Positions 7,308 to 16,674 of a stretch of DNA of 64,000 bases are shown here, piece after piece; position 1 is the first letter of the stretch; each line of letters begins with the position of its first letter. The stretch is taken from positions 248,001-312,000 of the forward strand of contig CAZICV010000003.1 in the NCBI GenBank assembly GCA_964537925.1, given 5' to 3'. Position numbers and translations under genes: made by a program. The DNA comes from SLDF01 sp964537925. Lineage in GTDB: Bacteria > Bacteroidota > Bacteroidia > Chitinophagales > Saprospiraceae. A model generated the notes under the pieces. That model made no database searches. It was given only the letters and a program-made list of their open reading frames with translations, and was not told where the DNA came from.

Positions 7308-8504
7308 TCAAAGGCCGTCGATAACACGAAGCATGGCCTCCAACTGACCGCGTACGGCACGGATGGCCTCGGGATCGGGGTCGTAATACTTGTTGCGCAG
7401 GCTGGAGGCGGAGACGGTATCGGTCCTGCCTGTGGCTACGGTATCAGCGAGTATACCCGCTGTACGCGAGAGATTGGTCTCGCGTATGAGACCTGTCTCC
7501 ACGGACAGGCGCAGCCAGCAAGCCAGCTGACCCACGGAAAGTGTGGTGTGCAACTTGCGGGAAGATGCAGCAGCGGGGGCTGCTACCGGGTGATCTGCAG
7601 GTCTCTCGGTACCGGGCCGGTGGCGCAGGAGATCGAGCATGCCATCGAGCCAGCCTAACAACTGCAGGCTGACTGAAGCAAACTCAGGCCTGTAGGCCGC
7701 ATCCACCCGGGTATCTACCTGGAGCAGGCGGGTGCGCTGACGTATGAGACAGGCAATACGTGCAGCAGGGAGCGGCAGGGTATACATGTGGAGGGATATA
7801 CCCCTGACCAGGTAAGCGAGGAAATGATGGTGATTGAAATTGATGTAAACCAACGTGCGGATAACAAGCAGGTGCAGGGTCTTGCGACAGCGGGACCTGA
7901 TCTTGAGCAATGAGCGGACCAGGAGCCTGATATAACTGACCTGTGCATAGGTAAAAGCTCCCGCGCCGGTGGCCGAAGCTGTCCTGACCATGCGGTGCAG
8001 CGGGGACAGGATGCAGGATGTGAGGGAGCGGGGCAAGGGCTGCAACAACGCACGAACTGCGGGCAGTGCATCCATGATCCTGCGACGGGTAGTATCATAG
8101 TGTACGGGCAGACAGACTGTGTGAGGATCAAACCAGGTATAAAACGTAACGCGGAGGCCTGAAAGCAATGCCTCTATATCGGCATATACCCGCCCGTAGA
8201 AATAGTCTGCCACAGGAGCTGAAATATCCTGGATACCTCTGGCAGCTATACGATATGTATAGAGCGTGAAGGCATAGGATACCAGGTGACGCTGATGGAA
8301 ACTGAAACACTGCTGCTTGTACCTGCGCCTGTGCCTACCAAGCGCTGCATCCGCCAGCAAGCGCTGTATGTCGGATAGCCTGTGCCGGATGGTCCAGTAA
8401 CTCTCCTGCATGAGTGCAGCTGGCCGGGGGCTGCCCAGAACCCGGACGGGATCAAGCCGATGGTGAATAAGATGGTCCAGTGTCCTATATACCTGAAGTG
8501 GCAT
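7308..8504 (-). CDS. RteC-like mobile-element regulatory protein
   Basis: 398 residues from ATG 8504 (MPLQVYRTLDHLI); the frame extends to 8561 but the extra 19 residues are not convincing. The C-terminal 80 residues (LSVGQLACWLRLSVETGLIRETN, then SASSLRNKYY) match the pattern I associate with RteC, the regulator of excision in Bacteroides conjugative transposons. The middle is very rich in Arg, Tyr and Leu without transmembrane character. It lies among an HTH protein and replication genes, which fits an element regulator. It is longer than the RteC proteins I know. Assignment is moderate; the N-terminal 300 residues are unassigned. Confidence 0.5.
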   Translation of the reverse strand: MPLQVYRTLDHLIHHRLDPVRVLGSPRPAALMQESYWTIRHRLSDIQRLLADAALGRHRRRYKQQCFSFHQRHLVSYAFTLYTYRIAARGIQDISAPVADYFYGRVYADIEALLSGLRVTFYTWFDPHTVCLPVHYDTTRRRIMDALPAVRALLQPLPRSLTSCILSPLHRMVRTASATGAGAFTYAQVSYIRLLVRSLLKIRSRCRKTLHLLVIRTLVYINFNHHHFLAYLVRGISLHMYTLPLPAARIACLIRQRTRLLQVDTRVDAAYRPEFASVSLQLLGWLDGMLDLLRHRPGTERPADHPVAAPAAASSRKLHTTLSVGQLACWLRLSVETGLIRETNLSRTAGILADTVATGRTDTVSASSLRNKYYDPDPEAIRAVRGQLEAMLRVIDGL

Positions 8505-8829
8505 AGTGCTACCTGATCTGATGAGCAGATGACAACATACTGCCCGCGAAGGGACAGTCAAATAACGGCACGCATGGCTAAGTGGTCAACTACCGGATGC
8601 TATACTGAAAGCACCCGTACAATCCGATCGATGTAATCAGCGGGTCCTCCGGGAAAGGGTCTAAGTACGATAACAGTGGTGAACCCGCATGGACTCTAAC
8701 GCAGTGAAAGCGCCTCAAATTGCATAATGTATAATATGAATGCCGATATCGAAAATGAGAGGAGCAAAAAAGGCAGGAAGTAAAAAAATGTTCCAAAAAG
8801 ACAAATCGGAATATATCTATCCGTATCGC
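8505..8829. other. 325-bp intergenic stretch inside the mobile module
   Basis: No gene that I trust; a 68-codon leftward frame at 8590-8796 has a Cys/Tyr-rich, unnatural composition. No promoter consensus or hairpin was recognised. The part from about 8700 to 8829 is AT-rich. Confidence 0.4.
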
Positions 8830-9030
8830 TCAGTCCACCAATAAAGGGTGTACCAAGGTCTCTGCTATGCCGGTATAACTACAGAACTCCGCTATGGTGA
8901 CAAACTGATGGTCCTGCTTGTGCAGGTGCAGGCGTATCTCCCTGAGCAGCTTGCGGGCATAGCGCTCGCTCCTGCCCGTGATCCTCTGGACATCCTTGGG
9001 ATAGATACATATACGCTGATACCGGATCAT
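8830..9030 (-). CDS. small DNA-binding-like protein of Bacteroidota mobile elements
   Basis: 66 residues: YPKDVQRITGRSERYARKLL is a helix-turn-helix-like segment and FVTIAEFCSYTGI a second conserved block. Small proteins with these two blocks are common as hypothetical genes beside Bacteroidota integrative elements. First gene of the leftward module. It is probably a DNA-binding accessory protein, but its job is unknown. Confidence 0.65.
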   Translation of the reverse strand: MIRYQRICIYPKDVQRITGRSERYARKLLREIRLHLHKQDHQFVTIAEFCSYTGIAETLVHPLLVD

Positions 9031-9175
9031 GACTGCACAAGTATGTACAAGTCAAGGTAACATATATGCATGAATATACATATGTGTGTATGATCAGATG
9101 ATATGAAGCGATATCAAATACACGGCTCGTCTAAAACGACCATCAATGAAACCGGCGCGGATAAGCTATCCAATC
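9031..9175. promoter_or_regulatory. AT-rich upstream region of the mobile module
   Basis: Contains alternating ATA/TAT runs around 9058-9110 (ATATGCATGAATATACATAT) with palindromic character, similar in flavour to the palindrome at 5379. It lies between the small HTH gene and the 3' end of the giant T9SS gene and may mark the right edge of the accessory region. Confidence 0.3.
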
Positions 9176-12100
9176 TCACCGAACCAACTGCACCTCTCCG
9201 TGGAAGCGCACCAGGTGACCGTCCAGCAGCTCTACCTCCGCCACATATACGAATACCGCAGGATTCATCTCCCGATCACGGAACCGGCCCAGCCACCCCT
9301 CCTCAGGCTCATTCGCACGGAAGTCAGCCTTCGAGAACACCCCGTCGCCCCACCTATCGAATACCTCCAGCCGACGGATCAGCCAGATATCCGGCCCATA
9401 CAGCGTGAAGCCATCGTTCACCCCGTCACCATTCGGGCTGAAGGCCTCCGGGATGTATACCCGGATCTTGCGACGTACCAGTACCTCTACTACACCGTGA
9501 CCCCGGCAGCCCCACTCGTCCTCTACCCATAGCTCGTACTCCCTCGTCTCCTGCGGCCACAGCCGCACCTCCAGGCAGGTATCGCAGGAGATATCCTCGC
9601 CCGGCTCCCAGCGGATCCACCGCAGCGCCTGTACAGGGCGATCTACCGTGGCTACCACATGCACCGTGTCTCCGCCATCCACCACTATGCGGGTAGGCAG
9701 CTGCACCATGACCGGGTCCAGCCTGCGCAGCTCCACCAGTGTATCCACACTGCAGCCACGTGCATCCCGGATACGGATACGGTAGCTGCCCGGTACCAGG
9801 CCATCTATGCGGCCTGTGGAGGATGGTGTAGTCACCCTGCCATTGAGCTCATATACCAGCGGAGCCTCTCCATCCGTCTCTATGCGGATATAGCCTGTAG
9901 CCTCCTCCGCACAGACCGGCGGGACCTCCAGCAGTGTCACCCCGATCGACTCCATCGACTCCAGCACCTCCACCGAGTCCAGCGCCATACAACCGCTCGC
10001 GCGGTCCGTCGCATACAGGTAGTACCTGCCTGCTCCCCTCACCCCGGGAGTCAGCGTACTGCCACCCGATATGATCTCGGCGCCTGCACTCTCCCAGCGC
10101 AGATCATAGGCCCCGGAGCCACCCGATACCATACCCGACAGGCTCGTCTCCGACGCTCCGCAGTGCAGGGTCCGGGCCGGGCCAGCATCCACTACCGGGG
10201 TACGCAGGTCCTCCAGTACCTCTACCGTGTCGCGGTTCATACAGCCGTTCAACACATCCACTGACTCCAGGATATAGATACCGGGAGCCGTCACTGTCAG
10301 GTACAGTGTACCTGGCAGCAGCACTGTCCCCGACTCGTCCAGCCAGCGGTGGACAATATTCGCCCCCGTCTGCGAGGCCGAGGCATCCAGCTCCACCGAG
10401 GTACGCGCACAGGTCAGCGCCTCAGGGTCTGCTATATATACAAAAGGATAACCACTCTCATCGCGGATACGGATCTCCGACATCGACGTACAGCCCGTGA
10501 GTGTATCCCGTACCATCAGCGTGTACAGGCCGCCGGTAGATACAAAAAGCTCCGTACCCGATCCTGCAGGCTGACTCTCCAGCAGCCAGCTGTATACCAC
10601 ATGGTCTTGCAGCCCGGCTCTCAGCGTAACGCCCATGATCCGGCAGTCCAGTACCTCCCCGGGATCTACTGCGATCGACGACGACGGGTCTTCATTTACC
10701 AGGATCGATACCTCTGCCGTATCAGCACCACAGGGTGCAGGTGAGCTCACTATGTAGCGGAACAGGTAGACTCCTGCCCGTTGACCGTCCGTATCGAAGC
10801 CGCCGACCTGTGCATCAAATGCGCCACCCGTAGACGGTATGGCCGAGGCCTCCTCCCAGCGGCCGCCTCCGTCAGCTCCGCTCAGCAGGCCGTACAGATC
10901 GAAGTCCTGCGGCGAGGAAACACATACCGCCGGAGGATCTCCCTGCTCGCCCGCAGTCTGTGGGGCCACTACCTCCAGCCGCAGTACATTGCTCTCGCTG
11001 TAGCAGTCATCCTCATCCGGCAGCTCATACACCCTGCGGAAGTAGTACACACCAGGGCCCAGGTCCCCTGTCTCATAGTCCCGGCCCGTACCATCGCCAG
11101 GAGCAGGTAGCCAGGTCATACCGTCATCGCTCCACTCCCACCGGTACACACCGCCCGACGGGGTCGGGTCCCAGCCTGTCAGTATATGTCTGCCCGCGGA
11201 TGCGCAGAAGAGCTGCTCCGCAGTCTCTATATAGTTGCCCAGCAAGATACAGTCACAGTCATCGCCCACTGCGATCGTCACCGAGTCCCGGCAGCCCAGC
11301 GACTCCCAGACCAGCACATAGCTGCCTGGGCCGCTGAACCCATAGACCTTCGCCGCCGCTGCAGTGGCATCACTGATCTCTGCTGTGCCCGCATTCTCGC
11401 CTGAGAAAGTCCACTGGCCCACGCCCTGTGCAGACAGGTAAGCTGTGTCCACCTCGTGGCAGCGCAAGTCTATATCAGCACCCGCCGATGGGACCGCCAC
11501 GACCGTCAGCAGGAACCTGTCCGAGGCCCGGCAGCCCGCCGCATCGCTGTAGCTGTAAGACAGCGCATGTACCCCGATACCCGCCACAGCAGGATCAAAC
11601 CGATCACCACTCACACCCGGGCCGCTATAGACTCCACCCGACGGACTACCCCCCGACAGGGATAGCTCGCCCGATCCTATACACACCGTAGCATCCGCAG
11701 GCGCATCCACCACAGGTGAGGCCAGTACCTCTACCTCCAGGCTACACCGATACCGGCAACCTGCCGCATCCGCAGCCTCATAGGTCAGTGTGTGTACACC
11801 CACGCCTGCCGCTGCAGGGTCGAAGCTGCCACCGGATACACCCGGACCAGTGTAGACACCTCCCGATGGTGTGCTCCCAGGCAAGGGTACCATACCACCA
11901 TCCACACAGACAGGACCCAGCTCGCCGCAGGCAGCCGCCAGCTCATCCGATACCACGATCTCAAAGCTGCACACTCCGCCGCAGGACTGACTCTCCGTAG
12001 AGTACCTGATCGCGAATACACCTGCTCCCGTCTCCGCAGGATCGAACACTCCCCCGCTCACACCCGGACCACTGTACTCCCCTCCCGATGGACTACCACC

Positions 12101-14212
12101 GGATAGCGTGACCTCACCACCGTGCAGGCAGATAGACAGGTCAGCCGGACAGACCGGCGCCACCTCCTCACTCACCGTGATCACAAAACTGCAAACAGCC
12201 TCACACAGGTACTGGTCGAACACACTGTACCGGATCACGTGCACGCCCAACCCGGCAGAAGACGGTGAGAATATACCACCCGACACGCCCGGACCGCTGT
12301 ACGCTCCACCCGGCAGGCTCGCCGCAGGCAATGCAAAGTCCCCATCCTCCACGCAGACCGTACGGTCCGCAGGACAGTCTACCTCAGGCAACTCACGCAC
12401 ATGGATCGTGAATATGCAATGCTGAATACATATCCCATACTCGTAAAAATAGGTGATCTCATGATCCCCGTAACCGGCCAGCACAGGATAGAATATATCG
12501 AACCCGACACCCGCCCCTTCGTACCAGCCACCCGCAGGGCTCTCTCCCGTCAACAGGAAAGGCGCCTCCAGGCCACAAACATAGATGCCGTCCGGGCAAA
12601 CCAGATCGACCGTATCCTGCACCTCTATCGTAAACAGACAAGTGCCCTCGCAACCATCGGCATCCGCTACCGTATAACTGAGCTCATGACTCCCTACACC
12701 GGCTGACCCGGGTGAGAACCAGCTATCTGTAACACCAGCGCCACTGAAAACTCCTCCTGCGGGCAGCCCCCCTGTCAACTCAAAACTCATATCCGCAGGA
12801 CAAACTATCATATCATCCGGACAGCCCGGCAAGAAAGAGGGTGGCGTAGCTTCGATAATAAACGTACAGGTACCGGCGCAACCATACCGGTCTGCCACCG
12901 TATAGGTAATCACATGGCTCCCCAAACCGGCTGACACCGGTGAAAACCAGCCGTCCATAACGCCGGGGCCGCTAAAAACACCACCGCCGGGAATACCAGC
13001 CGACAGCTCAAAGTCATCTGCCGAAACACATACTGCCAGATCGGGGGGGCATACCGGTGATTCAGGAGTACGCACTTCGATCTCCATCACACAGGTACCG
13101 GAACAGCCGTAGTCGTCATAGGCTGTATATATGATCTCATGCAACCCGGGGCCAACTACCGAGGGATCAAAATATCCCCCCTGTACGCCAGGGCCCGAAA
13201 ATATGCCTCCGCCAGGGCTTCCTTCCACCAGCAGAACCGCATCGCCATCAGGACATATCAAATCATCTACGGCAGAACACTCAACCTCCGCCTCCGTATC
13301 CGCATCGACGTCTATCTGCTCAACCGCACAATAGTCGTCCCATACATAACGTACAGAGTATGTACCAGAACCGTAGCCACCACCCGAAATATCGAGCGTA
13401 CTGCCCGTCTCACCAGGCAGCTCCACTCCATCGAGAAACCACTGCCACTCGCCCCCGGAGGCGTCGATCTCAGCGATCAGGCGCAGGTCACCGGAACATG
13501 CATGCCCCTCAGCCTCCAACTGCAGCTCTGCATATACTTCTTCCAGCCGAAGGTCATCCAGATAAATATAGGTTGTAAGACAGTTGAGATCACACGCAAC
13601 CCCCAACATAATGAACTGGATATCCTCCGTGACAACCAAATCAATGTAACTAAGCCCCCAACCGTGCCCGCCCGGGACGACAGGAATAAATACCGTACCT
13701 ATCTCCGACCAACCCGGGGAATCGGCCAGGCAATCACCCCCCGAAACAGGCGGAAGCCCCCCGCAAACGCTATGCCCGAAGACCGAAATATGGGCGCCGC
13801 TGCAGTCTATAGGCAAAAAGTTATGAAAGGACAGCCGATACGGTCGGCCCGGCTCCAGGGGTGATCTGAGGCATACGCCTACATACTCCCTGAAATCCGA
13901 AAAGAGGTTTCCCCACAGACCTATCGCCCCGTCTCCGTCGGCGAAGGGTACCAGATCATGCGAATACATGTTGCCATGTATATAACCGCAGGTATTGAAA
14001 TAATCCGGTGTATTGGTATACACCCAGTCCACAACAGCGTCCATCTGATCAACGCCGGTGGGGCAATATGTATGCTCCTCAAAACTGGGGTTAGGAATCT
14101 TGTGCGTCGCGTCTATAACAGCGGGGGTATAACCCACACACAAATCGAAAGGATCGGACTGCTGTGCCGCCAGGTGAAAGGGGAACAAAAGCAACAGTAA
14201 CAAAGCTCTCAT
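9176..14212 (-). CDS. giant T9SS-secreted repeat protein, gliding-motility-type C-terminal domain
   Basis: 1678 residues from ATG 14212 (MRALLLLLLFPFHLAAQ signal peptide); the 24 codons further upstream are not needed. Residues about 20-230 form a carbohydrate-binding-like lectin module (PNPSFEE start). About 310-900 hold eight tandem repeats of 65-75 residues, each with a Cys-led start, an SGPGV turn, F-x-P, G-x-H-x-I-x-Y and a closing Cys pair. Further Ig/PKD-like modules follow. The last 90 residues (PEAFSPNGDGVNDGF, VFDRWG, FVYVAEV) are the type B C-terminal sorting domain, so the protein is exported by T9SS and attached to or released from the cell surface. Probably an adhesin or matrix protein. 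Confidence 0.9.
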   Translation of the reverse strand: MRALLLLLLFPFHLAAQQSDPFDLCVGYTPAVIDATHKIPNPSFEEHTYCPTGVDQMDAVVDWVYTNTPDYFNTCGYIHGNMYSHDLVPFADGDGAIGLWGNLFSDFREYVGVCLRSPLEPGRPYRLSFHNFLPIDCSGAHISVFGHSVCGGLPPVSGGDCLADSPGWSEIGTVFIPVVPGGHGWGLSYIDLVVTEDIQFIMLGVACDLNCLTTYIYLDDLRLEEVYAELQLEAEGHACSGDLRLIAEIDASGGEWQWFLDGVELPGETGSTLDISGGGYGSGTYSVRYVWDDYCAVEQIDVDADTEAEVECSAVDDLICPDGDAVLLVEGSPGGGIFSGPGVQGGYFDPSVVGPGLHEIIYTAYDDYGCSGTCVMEIEVRTPESPVCPPDLAVCVSADDFELSAGIPGGGVFSGPGVMDGWFSPVSAGLGSHVITYTVADRYGCAGTCTFIIEATPPSFLPGCPDDMIVCPADMSFELTGGLPAGGVFSGAGVTDSWFSPGSAGVGSHELSYTVADADGCEGTCLFTIEVQDTVDLVCPDGIYVCGLEAPFLLTGESPAGGWYEGAGVGFDIFYPVLAGYGDHEITYFYEYGICIQHCIFTIHVRELPEVDCPADRTVCVEDGDFALPAASLPGGAYSGPGVSGGIFSPSSAGLGVHVIRYSVFDQYLCEAVCSFVITVSEEVAPVCPADLSICLHGGEVTLSGGSPSGGEYSGPGVSGGVFDPAETGAGVFAIRYSTESQSCGGVCSFEIVVSDELAAACGELGPVCVDGGMVPLPGSTPSGGVYTGPGVSGGSFDPAAAGVGVHTLTYEAADAAGCRYRCSLEVEVLASPVVDAPADATVCIGSGELSLSGGSPSGGVYSGPGVSGDRFDPAVAGIGVHALSYSYSDAAGCRASDRFLLTVVAVPSAGADIDLRCHEVDTAYLSAQGVGQWTFSGENAGTAEISDATAAAAKVYGFSGPGSYVLVWESLGCRDSVTIAVGDDCDCILLGNYIETAEQLFCASAGRHILTGWDPTPSGGVYRWEWSDDGMTWLPAPGDGTGRDYETGDLGPGVYYFRRVYELPDEDDCYSESNVLRLEVVAPQTAGEQGDPPAVCVSSPQDFDLYGLLSGADGGGRWEEASAIPSTGGAFDAQVGGFDTDGQRAGVYLFRYIVSSPAPCGADTAEVSILVNEDPSSSIAVDPGEVLDCRIMGVTLRAGLQDHVVYSWLLESQPAGSGTELFVSTGGLYTLMVRDTLTGCTSMSEIRIRDESGYPFVYIADPEALTCARTSVELDASASQTGANIVHRWLDESGTVLLPGTLYLTVTAPGIYILESVDVLNGCMNRDTVEVLEDLRTPVVDAGPARTLHCGASETSLSGMVSGGSGAYDLRWESAGAEIISGGSTLTPGVRGAGRYYLYATDRASGCMALDSVEVLESMESIGVTLLEVPPVCAEEATGYIRIETDGEAPLVYELNGRVTTPSSTGRIDGLVPGSYRIRIRDARGCSVDTLVELRRLDPVMVQLPTRIVVDGGDTVHVVATVDRPVQALRWIRWEPGEDISCDTCLEVRLWPQETREYELWVEDEWGCRGHGVVEVLVRRKIRVYIPEAFSPNGDGVNDGFTLYGPDIWLIRRLEVFDRWGDGVFSKADFRANEPEEGWLGRFRDREMNPAVFVYVAEVELLDGHLVRFHGEVQLVR

Positions 14213-14492
14213 AGATAAAGTGTTTTGTCGTATCAAACCAGGTCGGATATGGTGCGCAGGTGAGAAGCTCCAGCCAAAGAGCAATGGCCGGGCGCTTCAA
14301 ACATTCAAAATACGAATAATTCCGAAAAGAGCAAGTAACTACCCGGCCGAAGCCAGAACTTCTCTCCAACGGGCCGAAGCCAGGAGGGCGCATCAAGCAA
14401 AAGGACAATGGCAGACGTGCACCTGCAGACGGGCAAGCCGACTGTGCGGACAGTGTATCCTGACCCTATACACTGACACCGTATACCATACT

Positions 14493-14713
14493 ATGGAAAT
14501 GAAACAGTAGCTGATCGATACATCCAAGCTCAACGACCAGGCCAATCGTCGCATGCCGGAGAATATCCGCCAGCTGCCCGACCGGGAAAAGTGCATCCGC
14601 CACCTGAGTCACCTGATCAACGCCCGGAATAAATGGCGGGCGCGATCCTGTTCCAACAGATGGAATACCTATCAGACGCACCGCCGTACAAACGGCAAAC
14701 TGCCTGCAAATGA
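14493..14713 (+). pseudogene. decayed small ORF with amber stop and frameshift
   Basis: From ATG 14493 the frame reads MEMKQ, hits TAG at 14508-14510, then continues LIDTSKLNDQANRRMPENIR and RQLPDREKCIRHLSHLINAR. Near 14635 natural-looking sequence moves to another frame (AILFQQMEYLSDAPPYKRQ) and ends at TGA 14711-14713. Both pieces use the codons preferred by neighbouring genes (CTG, ATC, AAC, GCC), which suggests a real 70-odd-residue helical gene broken by two lesions. The family is not recognised. A sequencing error or chance cannot be excluded. Confidence 0.3.
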
Positions 14714-14748
14714 AAAAGGGGCTACAAAGTCTAACTTTGTAACCCCTC
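14714..14748 (-). terminator. rho-independent terminator of tRNA-Arg
   Basis: Leftward hairpin with arms GGGGTTACAAAGT and ACTTTGTAGCCCC (one G-T-type mismatch) around a TAG loop, followed by TTTTTCA. It starts 12 bases past the tRNA 3' end. Confidence 0.8.
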
Positions 14749-14760
14749 TGATAATCAGGG

Positions 14761-14834
<74 letters not shown>

Positions 14835-14915
14835 TGGAACCATCACGACCGGGCAGGTAGTATGCTGACGAATAACAGCGACGAGCCACCCGAATCGAGG
14901 CACAAAATTAAGGTA

Positions 14916-14923
14916 TATTTTTG
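14916..14923 (+). promoter_or_regulatory. -7 element for ung
   Basis: TATTTTTG matches the Bacteroidota -7 consensus TAnnTTTG, 46 bp ahead of the ung start codon. No clear -33 TTTG at the expected distance. Confidence 0.45.
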
Positions 14924-14969
14924 ATTCACGTCCGAAAAAAAGCAGGCTTAATTTCTCTAGTTTTAGCGC

Positions 14970-15647
14970 ATGGAAGCACGCAAAGTACAGATAGAGGAAA
15001 GCTGGTACCGAGTGCTGGCCGACGAGTTTGACCAGCCATACTTTCAACAGATCATCGCCTTTCTGAAGCAGGAAAAAGGAGCCGGGAAAACGATCTATCC
15101 ACCGGGGCCGCTCATATTCAATGCATTCGACAGTACCCCGTTTCAGCAGGTGAAGGTCGTGATCCTGGGCCAGGACCCCTATCATGGGCCCGGCCAGGCG
15201 ATGGGGCTCTCCTTTTCAGTGCCCCAGGGAATCGCTATACCCGCATCGCTACACAATATATATAAGGAGCTGAAGAACGATCTCGGCATCATACCTCCGG
15301 GGCATGGGGACCTGAGCACCTGGGCCAGCCAGGGGGTGTTCCTGCTGAATGCCATGCTGACGGTGGAACAGCGCCTGGCCGGATCGCACAAGGATATCGG
15401 CTGGCACAAGTTTACCGACGCCGTGATACAGAAACTGTCGGAACACAGGGAGCACCTGGTATTCATGCTGTGGGGCAACTTTGCACGCAGCAAGCGTAAC
15501 CTGATCGACACGGAGCGGCACCTGGTACTGGAGTCGGCCCACCCCTCCCCGCTGGCCGGAAATGCCTTCCAGGGGAACCGCCATTTTTCGCAGGCGAATG
15601 CTTATCTTTCGTCCTACGGATATACACCTGTGAACTGGCAACTCTGA
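14970..15647 (+). CDS. ung: uracil-DNA glycosylase, family 1
   Basis: 225 residues, normal for Ung. It removes uracil from DNA as the first step of base-excision repair. Water-activating motif GQDPYHGPGQAMGLSFSV at about 65-82, and the minor-groove loop HPSPLAG near 190. The substrate-binding Asn lies in the FLLNAMLTVE segment. It stands alone with its own promoter element; the DUF423 gene follows after 11 bp and is probably co-transcribed. Confidence 0.97.
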   Translation: MEARKVQIEESWYRVLADEFDQPYFQQIIAFLKQEKGAGKTIYPPGPLIFNAFDSTPFQQVKVVILGQDPYHGPGQAMGLSFSVPQGIAIPASLHNIYKELKNDLGIIPPGHGDLSTWASQGVFLLNAMLTVEQRLAGSHKDIGWHKFTDAVIQKLSEHREHLVFMLWGNFARSKRNLIDTERHLVLESAHPSPLAGNAFQGNRHFSQANAYLSSYGYTPVNWQL

Positions 15648-15658
15648 TATACTTCAAT

Positions 15659-16072
15659 ATGCGCTCAAGACTTTTCTTCGCGGGAATATCGGGCATGCTG
15701 GCCGTAGGCCTGGGCGCTTTCGGTGCGCACCTGCTGCGCGACCGCCTGGCTGAATACAGCTACTCGATCTACCAGACTGCCGTACTCTACCACTTCCTGC
15801 ATACCCTGGCATGGGTGGCTGCACTCCTGTGGTACGCCCATACGGGTCAGCGCCGCCTGCTGGTATCCGCCGACCTGTTTGCCGGGGGGATCCTGCTCTT
15901 TTCAGGGTCGCTGTACCTGCTGGCCCTCCGCGATATCTGGCACCTGTCATGGGCCGGGATACTGGGTCCGGTGACCCCGGTCGGGGGCCTGCTCTTCATG
16001 GCCGGGTGGCTACTGATCGCCCTGTGCGGGCGATCTTATATGCGCGGGAGCGACGGCCGGGCAGGCTTATAA
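15659..16072 (+). CDS. DUF423 family inner-membrane protein
   Basis: 137 residues with four predicted membrane helices. The start (GISGMLAVGLGAFGAHLL) and the end (GPVTPVGGLLFMAGWLLI) are the family blocks of PF04241 (YgdD type). Function unknown in all species I know of. 11 bp downstream of ung. Confidence 0.9.
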   Translation: MRSRLFFAGISGMLAVGLGAFGAHLLRDRLAEYSYSIYQTAVLYHFLHTLAWVAALLWYAHTGQRRLLVSADLFAGGILLFSGSLYLLALRDIWHLSWAGILGPVTPVGGLLFMAGWLLIALCGRSYMRGSDGRAGL

Positions 16073-16093
16073 AACAATTGGAACTACAATCAC

Positions 16094-16124
16094 TTGACAA
16101 TACGAAACCCTTACCCTATTTTTG
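16094..16124 (+). promoter_or_regulatory. promoter of the envelope-gene cluster
   Basis: TTG at 16094-16096, a 20-bp spacer, then TATTTTTG at 16117-16124: a close fit to the Bacteroidota -33/-7 promoter. The beta-barrel gene starts 33 bp downstream. Confidence 0.6.
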
Positions 16125-16156
16125 TCATATTACATCACTTACAAATGCTACGAACT

Positions 16157-16654
16157 ATGAAAAAACTCAAACTTGCTTTGTTTGCCTGCGCACTGATCGC
16201 TTCTGTCAATGTGGCCCAGGGCCAGGTACAGGATTACAAGAGTGCAATCGGTCTGAGACTAGGCTACCCGATCTCCTTGTCTTACAAAACATTCATCACT
16301 GAGCCAGGCGCTATCGAAGCGTACGTTGGATTCAGAGGCTACTCGTTCTACCGTTACTTCAACCTGGGCGCTATGTACCAGCACCACTTCCCTATCAATG
16401 CCAGCGGCCTCGAAGGTCTCGCATGGTTTGTGGGTGGTGGAGCAAACCTGTTGTTCTACTCCTGGGATTCGGGATTTGCGAATGACGGTAACTTCGGCGT
16501 AGGTATCAACGCAGCGATCGGTCTTGACTACAAGTTCAAGGACATTCCTCTGAACCTGAGTATAGACTGGATACCGACGTTCTACGTGACGGGTTACCTC
16601 AGTGGTTTTGGCGGCGGTCTCGGCGCGCTTTCAGCAAGATATGTACTTAACTAA
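16157..16654 (+). CDS. small outer-membrane beta-barrel protein
   Basis: 165 residues from MKKLKLALFA; upstream in-frame ATGs at 16094 and 16145 would put polar residues before the signal peptide. The signal peptide is cleaved after VAQGQ. The rest is alternating strands rich in Gly and aromatics (RLGYPISLSYK, EAYVGFRGYS, YRYFNLGAMYQHHFP, GIGLDYKFKD-like blocks) and ends on an aromatic/hydrophobic strand (GALSARYVLN). It resembles an eight-stranded OmpA/OmpW-like barrel. Precise role unknown. Confidence 0.75.
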   Translation: MKKLKLALFACALIASVNVAQGQVQDYKSAIGLRLGYPISLSYKTFITEPGAIEAYVGFRGYSFYRYFNLGAMYQHHFPINASGLEGLAWFVGGGANLLFYSWDSGFANDGNFGVGINAAIGLDYKFKDIPLNLSIDWIPTFYVTGYLSGFGGGLGALSARYVLN

Positions 16655-16674
16655 ACAGAGAAACAGTCCGTTTT

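Larger units (their letters stand above)
14213..14760. other. 548-bp region between T9SS gene and tRNA-Arg
   Basis: No intact gene. Holds the upstream region of the T9SS gene, a short direct repeat (GGCCGAAGCCAG near 14343 and 14373), a decayed small ORF (14493-14713) and the tRNA terminator hairpin. Confidence 0.5.

Noticed and set aside
8590..8796. 68-codon leftward ORF in the mobile module
   Set aside because: Cys/Tyr/Ser-rich with no family pattern and no link to neighbours.
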